Shown here one piece after another: positions 23,428-31,828 of a DNA stretch of 64,000 nucleotides. Position 1 is the stretch's first letter, and each line of letters begins with the position of its first letter. The translations under genes were made by a program, and so were the position numbers. The notes under the pieces were generated by a model. The model was given only the letters and a program-made list of their open reading frames with translations. It was not told the DNA's origin and searched no databases. This DNA comes from Acidobacteriota bacterium (GTDB taxonomy: Bacteria > Acidobacteriota > Terriglobia > Bryobacterales > Bryobacteraceae). The stretch is taken from contig JACPNQ010000043.1 of NCBI GenBank assembly GCA_016185425.1, positions 1-64,000 of the forward strand. The letters are read 5' to 3'.

Positions 23428-24876
23428 ATGAAACGACGAACCTTACTCCTTACGCCGGCTGCCATTTGGGGGCAGAAAAAGTTCGCCGATCCTGCTCCGC
23501 CGAAGGTCGCGCCGCCGGGGGCAGCACGGGCGGATCGGAAAGCGAATGCCGACGTGACGCGGCATAAGAAACCGGCTGCCCTGCAAAAGAATGCGGTAAC
23601 AGAAGATTGGCCTTGCTTTCTTGGCCCGATGCACAACGGTGTTTCGCGAGAGACGCGCATCAGTAAGAAATTCCCGGCGAGCGGCCCGCCGCTGGTATGG
23701 GAGATGGCGAAGGGCACCGGTTACGCGTCCCCCGGAATCGCCGGCGAGCAACTATTGTTTCTGCACCGGCGCGGGAACCAGGAAGTGGTGGAGTGCCTGC
23801 ATCCGGAAACCGGTGAACGCTACTGGCAGCACACTTATTCCACGTCCTTTGAGGATCGCTACGGCTATAACAACGGACCTCGCTCGAGCCCTGTGATCGA
23901 CAGCGACCGCGTCTACACGATGGGCGCCGAAGGCGTGCTGCACTGCCTCCATCTGCCCTCCGGCCAAGTGTTGTGGCGCCGCCAATTGCGCGATGAGTTC
24001 CAAGTGAAGCAGGATTTTTTCGGCATCGCGTCGACGCCGCTGATTGAGGGCGACCTGCTGATCGTCAATATCGGCGCGCCGGGCGGACCGTGCGTTGTGG
24101 CGTTCGACAAGCGAAGCGGGCAGATGCGCTGGGGCGCCGGCACGGAATGGGGGGGCAGTTATGCGTCGCCCATTCCGGCCGTTGTACACGGAAAGCGAAA
24201 GATCTTTGTCCTGGCCGGAGGAGAGAGCCAGCCGCCGACAGGTGGGCTTTTGATGATCGATCCAGGAACGGGCGCTGTGGACTTCACGTTCCCCTGGCGG
24301 AGCAAGAGTTATGAATCGGTCAATGCGTCGTGTCCGGTAATCATGGGCAACTACGTGTTTGTCTCGGCCAGTTATAAGACCGGCGGAGCGATGTTGGAAA
24401 TTACACCTGACTTCAAACACAAGGTACTGTGGACCACGCCAGAATTTGGTCTTCATTTCAACACGCCGATTCATAAGGATGGCTATCTCTATGGGTTCGA
24501 CGGCCGGAACGAGCCGGACGCATCGTTAGCGTGCGTAGAGGTGAAATCGGGAAGAGTAGCCTGGCGTACCAGCCTGGAATGGAAGGAGACGTTTCAAGCA
24601 GGCGGGCAGCAGCGGGAACAGATGATGAGCCCGTATCGAGGGAATTTGCTGCAGGTGGAGGGGCGGTTCCTGGTGCTGGGCGAATTTGGCCATTTGTTGT
24701 GGATGGACTTGAGTCCGAGCGGATACAAAGAGGGTCCGCGGGCGTGGCTGTTCGCGGCGCGGGAGACATGGTCGCTCCCGGTGTTGAGCCGGGGACTGCT
24801 GTATGTGGTGCAGCACGGGCGCGATGTACTCCAGAACAAGGGCCCGCGATTGCTTTGTTACGACATGCGGGAGTAG
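23428..24876 (+). CDS. PQQ-like beta-propeller protein
   Basis: 482 residues. A short signal-like N-terminus (RRTLLLTPAAIWG), a Lys/Ala-rich linker to about residue 55, then seven to eight PQQ-type blades (DWPCFLGPMHNGVSRET, CLHPETGERYWQHTY, CLHLPSGQVLWRRQL, AFDKRSGQMRWGAG, CVEVKSGRVAWR). Such proteins are abundant in Acidobacteria and Planctomycetes and are usually annotated BamB-like. No PQQ ligand set is obvious, so it is probably a binding or structural propeller in the periplasm. Confidence 0.85.
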   Translation: MKRRTLLLTPAAIWGQKKFADPAPPKVAPPGAARADRKANADVTRHKKPAALQKNAVTEDWPCFLGPMHNGVSRETRISKKFPASGPPLVWEMAKGTGYASPGIAGEQLLFLHRRGNQEVVECLHPETGERYWQHTYSTSFEDRYGYNNGPRSSPVIDSDRVYTMGAEGVLHCLHLPSGQVLWRRQLRDEFQVKQDFFGIASTPLIEGDLLIVNIGAPGGPCVVAFDKRSGQMRWGAGTEWGGSYASPIPAVVHGKRKIFVLAGGESQPPTGGLLMIDPGTGAVDFTFPWRSKSYESVNASCPVIMGNYVFVSASYKTGGAMLEITPDFKHKVLWTTPEFGLHFNTPIHKDGYLYGFDGRNEPDASLACVEVKSGRVAWRTSLEWKETFQAGGQQREQMMSPYRGNLLQVEGRFLVLGEFGHLLWMDLSPSGYKEGPRAWLFAARETWSLPVLSRGLLYVVQHGRDVLQNKGPRLLCYDMRE

Positions 24877-24885
24877 GGTAGAAGT

Positions 24886-25113
24886 GTGGACAAACGGTTA
24901 GCAAAACGGCATAAACGGCAAGTGGCAAGGGCGCAGACCAAGGCGAAAGTTTCGGAGCCGGACGTTCGGTCGCACGAAGAGATTGTGGCCGCGCGGGAGG
25001 CAAGCCAGTCGAATGCGGGAATTGGAGCGTCGGGCAAAGTGCAGGCCCCGGCGGGACCAACGCGCAAGACTGGGCCCGGTACCGCGAGCGCGGCGCGCAC
25101 GGACGCAGGCTGA
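24886..25113 (+). CDS. small basic hypothetical protein
   Basis: 75 residues from GTG 24886. Very basic N-terminus (MDKRLAKRHKRQVARAQTKAK), then a mixed-charge and Ala/Gly/Thr-rich, probably disordered tail. Sits between the propeller gene (9 bases) and the SagB-type gene (14 bases) on the same strand, consistent with a real small operon gene. The basic character would suit nucleic-acid binding, but there is no family evidence. Confidence 0.45.
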   Translation: MDKRLAKRHKRQVARAQTKAKVSEPDVRSHEEIVAAREASQSNAGIGASGKVQAPAGPTRKTGPGTASAARTDAG

Positions 25114-25127
25114 GCGATTTCTCCCGG

Positions 25128-26516
25128 ATGGGCCTGGATTGGCGCCGCTATCACGAGGCGACCAAGCACACGCCGGAACGGCTGCGGCGGACGGCGCACG
25201 CGCTGGATTGGGACAACATGCCCAATCCATTCCGCCACTACGAAGGTGTTCCCGTATTCGATTTGCCGGCTGATCCCGCGGCGCCGGAAATTGCCGCATG
25301 GGATGTATTGCGCGGATGTTTCGGTACGGAACCGGCAGCGGATGCCGTGCAACTGCTCTCGCAACTGCTTTTCTATTCCGCGTCGATTAGCGCGACGAAA
25401 GTGGTTCCGTCGACCGGATACCGCTATGCGCTTCGTGTAAATCCGTCATCCGGGAATTTGCACCCGACGGAGTTCCACTTCGCGACGCGGGGCCTGGATG
25501 GCTGGCCCGACGGGCTCTATCACTACAGGCCTTCGCAGCACATGGCGGAACAGCGCGGCCGCGGCGATTTCGGTTTTGCGGCGCCGATAACGGTCGTGTT
25601 GACGACAATTGCCTGGCGCGAAGCGTGGAAGTATGGAGATCGGGCATACCGGTATTGCTTGCTGGATATTGGGCATGCCTGGGAGGCGGTGGAATTATCG
25701 GGGCGGGCGATGGGATGGCGATGTTCCGTCGTGGGCTCGTTTGACGATGGGGAAGTGGCGGCGAGGCTCGGAGCGGCCCCGGACGAGTGGCCGATGCTGA
25801 TCTTGGAATTGGACCATGCTACGACCGGTATCGGCGGTGGCGCGAGTGACTTAATGGGCGGCACTCCCAACGAGCTGTCCGATTCACCCGAATTGCCGGA
25901 ATTGATCGAACCGTTTCACGAAGCGACCTGCGGGCCGGGACCAGAGTGGCGCGTGGAGCAGCAGGCCGGCAGCGGCCAGCCAATGGGCGGCCGCGCGTTT
26001 GGGGAAACGGTCCGCGGCCGCCGTTCCGCGCTCGATTTTGTGGGTGGCGATAGGACGATGACATTTCAACAGTTCATCGCTTTGTTGTCGGTGGCTACGG
26101 TTCCGTGGATCACAGTATTTGTGTACGTCCATCGCGTCGCCGGTCTGGCCCCGGGAGTGTACAAGTACACTGGCGACCTGGAACTGATTCGCGCTGGCGA
26201 TCAGCGTGTTGCCGCGGCCGGATTGAGCCTTGGCCAGGGCCTCGCGGGCAATGCCTGCGCGGCATTTTCGATCATTGCGGACCTGGAGGGCGTGACGGCG
26301 CGCTACGGCGACCGGGGATACCGCTATGCCCACTTTGCGGCGGGCGCACTTGGCCAGCGGCTCTACATTGCCGCTGGGGCGCTGGGCTTAGGCGCGACAG
26401 GCATTGGCGCCTTCTTCGACGACCGCGTAAACTCTTACCTGCATATCGATCACGGCCAGGTGATCTATCACTTCGCTGTCGGCTATCCCGTGCAAGATGA
26501 GAGGCTGGAAGCGTGA
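25128..26516 (+). CDS. tandem-domain SagB/ThcOx-type nitroreductase-fold oxidase
   Basis: 462 residues with two nitroreductase-fold domains (about 60-235 and 300-460). Domain 1: SISATKVVPSTGYRYALRVNPSSGNLHPTE, the SagB/ThcOx FMN-binding signature, plus WEAVELSGRAMGWRC. Domain 2: RRSALDFVGG, LAPGVYKYTG and GALGQRLYIAAGALGLGATGIGAFFDDRVN. Members oxidise azolines in thiazole/oxazole peptides, but many stand-alone homologues have unknown substrates. No YcaO or precursor gene is visible. It overlaps the following small gene by four bases. Confidence 0.85.
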   Translation: MGLDWRRYHEATKHTPERLRRTAHALDWDNMPNPFRHYEGVPVFDLPADPAAPEIAAWDVLRGCFGTEPAADAVQLLSQLLFYSASISATKVVPSTGYRYALRVNPSSGNLHPTEFHFATRGLDGWPDGLYHYRPSQHMAEQRGRGDFGFAAPITVVLTTIAWREAWKYGDRAYRYCLLDIGHAWEAVELSGRAMGWRCSVVGSFDDGEVAARLGAAPDEWPMLILELDHATTGIGGGASDLMGGTPNELSDSPELPELIEPFHEATCGPGPEWRVEQQAGSGQPMGGRAFGETVRGRRSALDFVGGDRTMTFQQFIALLSVATVPWITVFVYVHRVAGLAPGVYKYTGDLELIRAGDQRVAAAGLSLGQGLAGNACAAFSIIADLEGVTARYGDRGYRYAHFAAGALGQRLYIAAGALGLGATGIGAFFDDRVNSYLHIDHGQVIYHFAVGYPVQDERLEA

Positions 26517-26788
26517 CAGGCATTCTCGTCCACGGCGACAATCATTTCATTGTCGAGGGGCCGGAGCCGGACCGAGAGACGGCTCAGAAGCTGGTGCGCC
26601 AATGGTCGATCATACAAATCGGCCGCGTCGAACAGATGGCGGGCTGGAAGATACGAACGAAGGCATATCGCGAAGATCTCGCGTGGGCGGTCGTCATCGC
26701 CGGCGAGCGTCCGCATTCGCCGGCTATCACGGTGCTACTCGACGAGCTCGCCACGCGCGGCGTCGCGATCCGCACGTTCGCAACCTAA
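26513..26788 (+). CDS. hypothetical protein coupled to SagB-type oxidase
   Basis: 91 residues, GTG start within the upstream stop (GTGA overlap), so translationally coupled. Short alpha/beta protein (ILVHGDNHFIVEGPEPDRETAQKLVRQW ... AWAVVIAGERPHSPAITVLLDELATRGVAIRTF). No signal peptide or transmembrane helix. No family recognised. Its end overlaps the convergent ATP-grasp-like gene by four bases. Confidence 0.65.
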   Translation: MTGILVHGDNHFIVEGPEPDRETAQKLVRQWSIIQIGRVEQMAGWKIRTKAYREDLAWAVVIAGERPHSPAITVLLDELATRGVAIRTFAT

Positions 26789-27948
26789 TCTGGAATCCAT
26801 AGTCCCGCCGACGCACCCACCCAGTCCATATTCTTGTTGTGGTCCACGCCCATCATCTTGCCGCGGCCCATGCGCATCAGCGTCGCAACAGCGTGCAGCT
26901 CATCGAGCCAGATATACATCACGCGAATCTCGGCCTGCGTGGGCCCGGACGGAGTTTCGATAACCGGCGCAAACCGGCATCGCCGTTGCAGAATCCAACT
27001 CGCACGTTCGGCCGCCGGTATCGCGTCCAGCGCCGCGCGCGCCGGCCCCACGTTCACGCCGATTCCGGCGAAAGAATAGAGCGGTTTCAGCACCCACTCC
27101 TCCAGATCGTCCGGCCACCCCGCGAACGAATTGAGAAACCGGGTCTCCGGCACGGAAGGATGGCGGAGATACGGCAGGGAGAACTTGCTGATCCGGAAAT
27201 AGTAGTTCGGGTGTCCTGCCCACTCCACGTCGAGATCGTCGCTCCACGCAAAACCGGGCTGAATCTTCCGACGCACCTGTTCGTCGGTAATTGCGCGATT
27301 GTAGATGCGGCGTATAGGCACCTCAATTCCGTCACGTTCGTAGAACAGCCGGTTCCCGCGCTTGCGCACCTGTGTCATGCAAACGGCGCGGACGCCGAAC
27401 CAGTCTTCGGTAATTTGGAAGTCGCAGAGCGTTTTCTGGTGGCGCGGATCTATCTCCAGCAGAACCACATTCTCGGGCGCGTGACCGCCGAGAATCGCCT
27501 TCCGCAGCATGTGCCGGTAGTCCGGAAAAGCAGCATGATGGAGACCGTAGACTTCGCAATAAGTGTCCGTCAACACGGATTGGAACGCATAGAGGGAAGG
27601 GAAGCCTTGCATCTCGACGAGCTTCGGCGAGACATTCCCATCGACATCCCGTACAAGCCCAAAATCCACCTGTACAAACAGCGGACGCGCCGCCTCATTC
27701 GGTGCGCGAAATTGCGCGGGAATGGCAGCCTCCGAGGCCTGCCGGTATGCCGGCTCTTGCAGTTGACGTATCAGTTCGCCGCCTGCGGTTATCAGCGCGC
27801 GCGTTAGCGCGGCCGGCAGGAAACAGGGTGTCTCGCACACTCGGAAAGGGATGATTGTGCGGCTCCGTTCCTCCAATACGCGCAGTAGCCGGTGATACTT
27901 TTCCGCTGTCCACTGTTCAAGGAATTGCCTGCGCCGCTCCGGTATCAC
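26785..27948 (-). CDS. circularly permuted ATP-grasp-like ligase
   Basis: 387 residues from GTG 27948, which overlaps the aminopeptidase stop (GTGA); longer forms would start inside that gene. Key segments: FVQVDFGLVRDVDGNVSPKLVEMQ, WVLKPLYSFAGIGVNVGP (nucleotide-binding Lys/Gly-rich loop), WILQRRCRF, and TQAEIRVMYIW with GKMMGVDHNKN. This order resembles the circularly permuted ATP-grasp enzymes related to glutathionylspermidine synthase. Predicted to form an amide bond through an acyl-phosphate. Last gene of the five-gene ligase operon. Family assignment is moderate; substrate unknown. Confidence 0.6.
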   Translation of the reverse strand: MIPERRRQFLEQWTAEKYHRLLRVLEERSRTIIPFRVCETPCFLPAALTRALITAGGELIRQLQEPAYRQASEAAIPAQFRAPNEAARPLFVQVDFGLVRDVDGNVSPKLVEMQGFPSLYAFQSVLTDTYCEVYGLHHAAFPDYRHMLRKAILGGHAPENVVLLEIDPRHQKTLCDFQITEDWFGVRAVCMTQVRKRGNRLFYERDGIEVPIRRIYNRAITDEQVRRKIQPGFAWSDDLDVEWAGHPNYYFRISKFSLPYLRHPSVPETRFLNSFAGWPDDLEEWVLKPLYSFAGIGVNVGPARAALDAIPAAERASWILQRRCRFAPVIETPSGPTQAEIRVMYIWLDELHAVATLMRMGRGKMMGVDHNKNMDWVGASAGLWIPD

Positions 27949-28961
27949 GCCGTCACCAGAAAACGGCCATTCTCCATGATCTGCACGTCGTCCAGCCAGA
28001 TGCTGAAGGCACGGCCCACTACGTCGATATGCGTCCTCGACACCCATTGTGCGCCGGTGTGGTCTCCGTAAGGATGCCCGAACGCTATGTGCATCCCCGG
28101 AATCTTCTCGTCCTGCAGGATGTTGCCGATTACGTCCCGAACGCCAATGTTCGTGCCGATGGCGAACTCGCCGACACGGTCGCTGTTCTCATCGGTGTGC
28201 GTGTATTCCCAGAACTCGCGCGCCAGCTCCCGATTGGCACAATCGGCCGAAACCAGCCTGTTTTTCCCGACGCGGATTGTCAGCGGCGTGTCCTTCAAAT
28301 CCCCGTACTTCGCGCACAGGTAGTCGCCGACAACGCCGTCGACGACATACACGCCGTTCACTTCACCCGGAGTGGTCCACACTTCGCCGCCCGGCAGATT
28401 CCCCCACGTGTTCGGACTGATAATTCCCGATGTTTTCAGCCACTGATAAGCGGGCGTCATCCGCGCCTCGATATTCGTGCCGGCCGGCGTTGTTGCCCGC
28501 ACCGACCGCACGGTCCGCGCCATTTCGAGCAGCTTCAAGCTGAGGCGATCCACGGCGTCGTAGTCCGCGCACATGCCGTGCTTCATGATCTCAGGCGTGA
28601 TGTTCACCATATGCGCATGACGGATCTTCCGCCGATTCACGACCTCGGTCATCTGCATGCGGCCCGGCAGTTCCCCGGTTTTTGCTTGTGCGCAGAAGAT
28701 GCTAACCGCGGCGGACTCCAGGTCGTCGAGAATCGCGCGCGGCATATCGGTGAGAGGCCGATTTCCTTCCTCCTCCAGCACCCATACCCGCTGGTCCGCT
28801 CCCACTTCGCGCAACTCCCGCCGCAGGGCGGCCGCAATTGGCGATGTCTCCCGGTCGGTGATCGCGGTCACGCGCTCGCCCGGTTGCACACGGAGACATA
28901 CACGCACCGCATTGCTCGCGCCAGTCTGGAATTCGGGATCGAACGGAATTTCGCCTAACAT
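27945..28961 (-). CDS. M29-family aminopeptidase
   Basis: 338 residues; ATG 28961 overlaps the GCS2 gene stop by seven bases. M29 (thermophilic AmpS-like) features: metal-site motif GNLPGGEVWTTPGEV, Glu in RVGEFAIGTN, His in GMHIAFGHPYGDHTGA and the final SRTHIDVV pair. These are dinuclear-metal aminopeptidases. In this operon it may trim or hydrolyse the ligase product, or provide amino acids. Cytoplasmic; no signal peptide. Confidence 0.85.
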   Translation of the reverse strand: MLGEIPFDPEFQTGASNAVRVCLRVQPGERVTAITDRETSPIAAALRRELREVGADQRVWVLEEEGNRPLTDMPRAILDDLESAAVSIFCAQAKTGELPGRMQMTEVVNRRKIRHAHMVNITPEIMKHGMCADYDAVDRLSLKLLEMARTVRSVRATTPAGTNIEARMTPAYQWLKTSGIISPNTWGNLPGGEVWTTPGEVNGVYVVDGVVGDYLCAKYGDLKDTPLTIRVGKNRLVSADCANRELAREFWEYTHTDENSDRVGEFAIGTNIGVRDVIGNILQDEKIPGMHIAFGHPYGDHTGAQWVSRTHIDVVGRAFSIWLDDVQIMENGRFLVTA

Positions 28962-30100
28962 TGTTCGGTCGCCTTCATGTCCAATGGAACAGGATCGCCC
29001 ACGTCCCGCTCGGTCTCGCTCACTATGTAGTCGACCACCTTCACAAGGTCGCCCGTCTCCCGCCACACCCGCAACTGCCGGTCGGCGCCCGTGCCTTCCT
29101 CCATCAACCGGCGCAAGTAGCCGATCTCCTCACGGCTGCCCAGTTCATCCACGACGTCATCGATCAGCGCCAGGTACTCTTCCAGAAGGTCGCGCATCGG
29201 CACTTCGACACGCTTACCGAAATCGATTAACTTCCCGTCCAAGCCGTAGCGCGCCGCCCGCCATTTGTTCTCCATAATCAAAGCCCGCCGGTACATGCGG
29301 AAGCTCTGGTTTTGCGCGTGGAGCTTGTAGAGCTTCGCCACGGTTGCTTGGATCAACGCCGCCAGCGCAATCGTCTCGTCGGCCCGCATCGGCAGATCGC
29401 AGACGCGGAACTCGATCGTCGGAAAATTCGGATGCAGGCGGATATCCCACCAGATGCGCTTGGGATTATCGATGCAGCCGGTCGAAATCAGCAAGTTCAC
29501 GAAGTTCATGTACTCGCTATAACTGGGAAAGAACTCGGGAAGGTTTGTGCGCGGGAACTTGTCGAATACCTTGCAGCGATAGCTCTTCAGGCCCGTCTCC
29601 ATGCCGCGCCAGAAGGGGGAGTTGGTGGAGAGCGCCAATAGGTGCGGCACAAAATAACGCGCCGCGTTCATCAGGTGGATCGCCGTTTCCGGATCCTCCA
29701 CGCCCACATGCACATGGAGGCCGAAGATCAGGTTCGACCGCGCCACCATCTGCATGTCCTCGACCAGCGCATCGTACCGCGCATCGGGATAGATATCCTG
29801 CGAACGCCAGTCGGCAAAAGGATGCGTTGCGGCAGCGGCCAGGCGCAGGTTGTTACGGTGTGCGAGATCAATAATATTCGCGCGGATCCCTTTCACTTCG
29901 CGCGCCGCCTCCTTGATATCGCGGCAAACCGAAGTTCCCACTTCGATTACGGACTGGTGCATCTCCGGCTTCACGCGCTCTTTCAGCAGCCGATCACCCT
30001 GCGCGATGAGTTCGTTGGAGATGTGCGAACGGAGGTCGCGGGTTTCCGGATCGATGGTCTGGAATTCCTCCTCGATGCCCAGAGTGAATGAGGGTCTCAT
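28955..30100 (-). CDS. GCS2-type carboxylate-amine ligase (YbdK family)
   Basis: 381 residues. N-terminal LGIEEEFQTIDPETRDLRS, the hallmark acidic Mg-ATP motif of the YbdK/glutamate-cysteine ligase 2 group, then HQSVIEVGTSVC, FGLHVHVGV, ALSTNSPFW and a WWDIRLHPNFPTIEFRVCDLPMRADET segment. It forms a gamma-glutamyl-type or other amide bond with ATP. Start overlaps the ATP-grasp gene stop (ATGA at 30097-30100). Unlike stand-alone ybdK, it is embedded between two ATP-grasp ligases and a peptidase. Confidence 0.9.
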   Translation of the reverse strand: MRPSFTLGIEEEFQTIDPETRDLRSHISNELIAQGDRLLKERVKPEMHQSVIEVGTSVCRDIKEAAREVKGIRANIIDLAHRNNLRLAAAATHPFADWRSQDIYPDARYDALVEDMQMVARSNLIFGLHVHVGVEDPETAIHLMNAARYFVPHLLALSTNSPFWRGMETGLKSYRCKVFDKFPRTNLPEFFPSYSEYMNFVNLLISTGCIDNPKRIWWDIRLHPNFPTIEFRVCDLPMRADETIALAALIQATVAKLYKLHAQNQSFRMYRRALIMENKWRAARYGLDGKLIDFGKRVEVPMRDLLEEYLALIDDVVDELGSREEIGYLRRLMEEGTGADRQLRVWRETGDLVKVVDYIVSETERDVGDPVPLDMKATEQC

Positions 30101-31032
30101 GCGCCCCGCAGGAACTTCGACCAGTGAAACTCGCGGTTGGCTTCCTTACTCTCCAACGCGCGGCCGATTGCCATATCCGCCACAGCATTCACCACCCAGC
30201 GGAAATTCGCCTCGCCCACCGAATGAATGTCGGCGTCCGGCGCCGGGTTCAGAAAGTCGATGGCGTAGGGGATACCGTCTTCCACCGCAAACTCCACGGT
30301 GTTCAGGTCGTAGCCGAGCGCACGGCACAACGTCAGCGCGTCGCGCTCCACGCGCTCCAGCAACGTTGGATCATAATCCGGCGGATTAAGCACATACCGA
30401 TGGGCGTGAGGCCGGCGCGGATCGTATGGCATGATCTGAACTTTCTCTTGCCCGATGACATAACAGCGGAAATACTCCTTGAAGTTTACCTCCGCCTGCA
30501 GCAGCATCCCGAGCGTTCCGGTAGTGTTGTAGGCCGCAAAGAACTGCTCCGGCGTATCGACCTTATACACGTGCTTCCATCCACCGCCGAGGTGCGGTTT
30601 CAGGAATGCGGGAAAGCCAATATAGGCGAAGATCTCGTCCCAGTTCAGCGGGTAAGCCAGGTTGCGCATCGATTGGGAAGTAGTGCCCTCCGGATGCTCG
30701 CGATGCGGCAGCATCACCGTCGGTGGGACAGCCACTCCGAGCTTCGAGGCCAAGGCGTAATTGAAGAATTTGTCGTCGGCCGACCACCAGAATGGATTGT
30801 TGATGACGTGGCAGCCGTGCAGCGCCTCATTCTTCAGCCACGCACGGTAGAACGGTATGTCGTGGGAGATGCGATCAATCACTACATCGAATCCCGATGA
30901 TTGGTCCATCATCACGCCGCCCACCTTAACGTGCTCCGCCTGTAGGTTCGGGATCCTGCGGGCATTGATGTGGTCCACAAGCGCCGGCGGAAAGGTGTTC
31001 TCCATCCCGTAGATAATTCCGATACGCTTCAC
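30097..31032 (-). CDS. ATP-grasp ligase
   Basis: 311 residues with no signal peptide. Preparatory domain 1-105 (RIGIIYGMENTFPPALVDHIN), then ATP-grasp core: FPAFLKPHLGGGWKHVYKV (ATP-binding Lys and glycine loop), LLQAEVNFKEYFRCYVIG (hinge), and NTVEFAVEDGIPYAIDFLNPAPDAD, supplying the Glu/Asn Mg ligands. Similar to D-Ala-D-Ala ligase/RimK-like amide ligases. Fourteen bases after the esterase gene and overlapping GCS2. Predicted amino-acid or peptide ligase; substrates unknown. Confidence 0.85.
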   Translation of the reverse strand: MKRIGIIYGMENTFPPALVDHINARRIPNLQAEHVKVGGVMMDQSSGFDVVIDRISHDIPFYRAWLKNEALHGCHVINNPFWWSADDKFFNYALASKLGVAVPPTVMLPHREHPEGTTSQSMRNLAYPLNWDEIFAYIGFPAFLKPHLGGGWKHVYKVDTPEQFFAAYNTTGTLGMLLQAEVNFKEYFRCYVIGQEKVQIMPYDPRRPHAHRYVLNPPDYDPTLLERVERDALTLCRALGYDLNTVEFAVEDGIPYAIDFLNPAPDADIHSVGEANFRWVVNAVADMAIGRALESKEANREFHWSKFLRGA

Positions 31033-31046
31033 GACAGCCTCCCTCT

Positions 31047-31760
31047 CTATCCGAAGAACTTAACTGCCATCCGCTCCCACCATGGCCAATCGTGGCCCGC
31101 ACCCTCTCCCCAAACATCTAAGTCGTGCGCAATATTCTTTTGCCGCAAAATGCCGCTGAGCCGCAGGTTCTCGGCCAGACACATATCATTTTCCCCCGCA
31201 GCCAGTACGATGCGCAGACGGCGGATGTCATTCAGTATCCGCTGGTCATTCAGGTTTGGGAGGAAGTCCGGCGGACAATGAAAGTAGCAGTCCTCGTCAC
31301 AGTAGCCCTGGAGGAATTGATGAATATCGAATGCTCCGCCGAAGGAGACGATGCCGTCGACAAGCCCAGGGTGGCGGAAGGCGAAATTGGCCGAATGATA
31401 CCCGCCGAAGCTACATCCGGTGACCGTGACGCGCTGCGACGCGTTGCGGCCGTGAATATAAGGGAGGACTTCCTCCAGCAGATATCGTTCAAACTGGGCA
31501 TGCCGCTCGATTCGTGCGCGGGGCGGGACGGCCTTGTTGTACCAGCTCTCCGCGTCTACGCTGTCGACGCAGAACGCCTGCAACTCGCCCGCTTCATACT
31601 TTCCTCCGAGCACGCCGATCATGTTCCGGTTCTCGTAGTCGAAGAACCGTCCCATCGAAGTGGGAAAAACCAATAGCGGTGTGCCGCCATGCCCAAAGAT
31701 CAGCATCTCCATGTTCCGCCCGAGTGCCGGACTGTGCCAGGACTGATATTCGCGGTGCAT
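31047..31760 (-). CDS. esterase-family alpha/beta hydrolase
   Basis: 237 residues. Esterase D-like fold with a nucleophile motif GCSFGGYHSANFAF, acid GENDMCLAENL and His in GHDWPWWER, so the triad is complete. HGGTPLLVFPTSMGRFFDYENR near the N-terminus supplies the oxyanion region. No signal peptide. First gene of the ligase operon; it could hydrolyse or transfer the ester/amide product. Substrate unknown. Confidence 0.85.
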   Translation of the reverse strand: MHREYQSWHSPALGRNMEMLIFGHGGTPLLVFPTSMGRFFDYENRNMIGVLGGKYEAGELQAFCVDSVDAESWYNKAVPPRARIERHAQFERYLLEEVLPYIHGRNASQRVTVTGCSFGGYHSANFAFRHPGLVDGIVSFGGAFDIHQFLQGYCDEDCYFHCPPDFLPNLNDQRILNDIRRLRIVLAAGENDMCLAENLRLSGILRQKNIAHDLDVWGEGAGHDWPWWERMAVKFFG

Positions 31761-31828
31761 GCGAAAAGACGTTTCTCGATTGTATCGGGTATGCTGGGGG
31801 ACGTGTCCGCAACGCTCCGCGGCCTATC

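Noticed and set aside
26785..31760. Non-ribosomal peptide synthetase or classical RiPP cluster
   Set aside because: No adenylation, condensation or carrier domains, and no precursor peptide, YcaO or radical SAM gene; only stand-alone amide ligases are seen.
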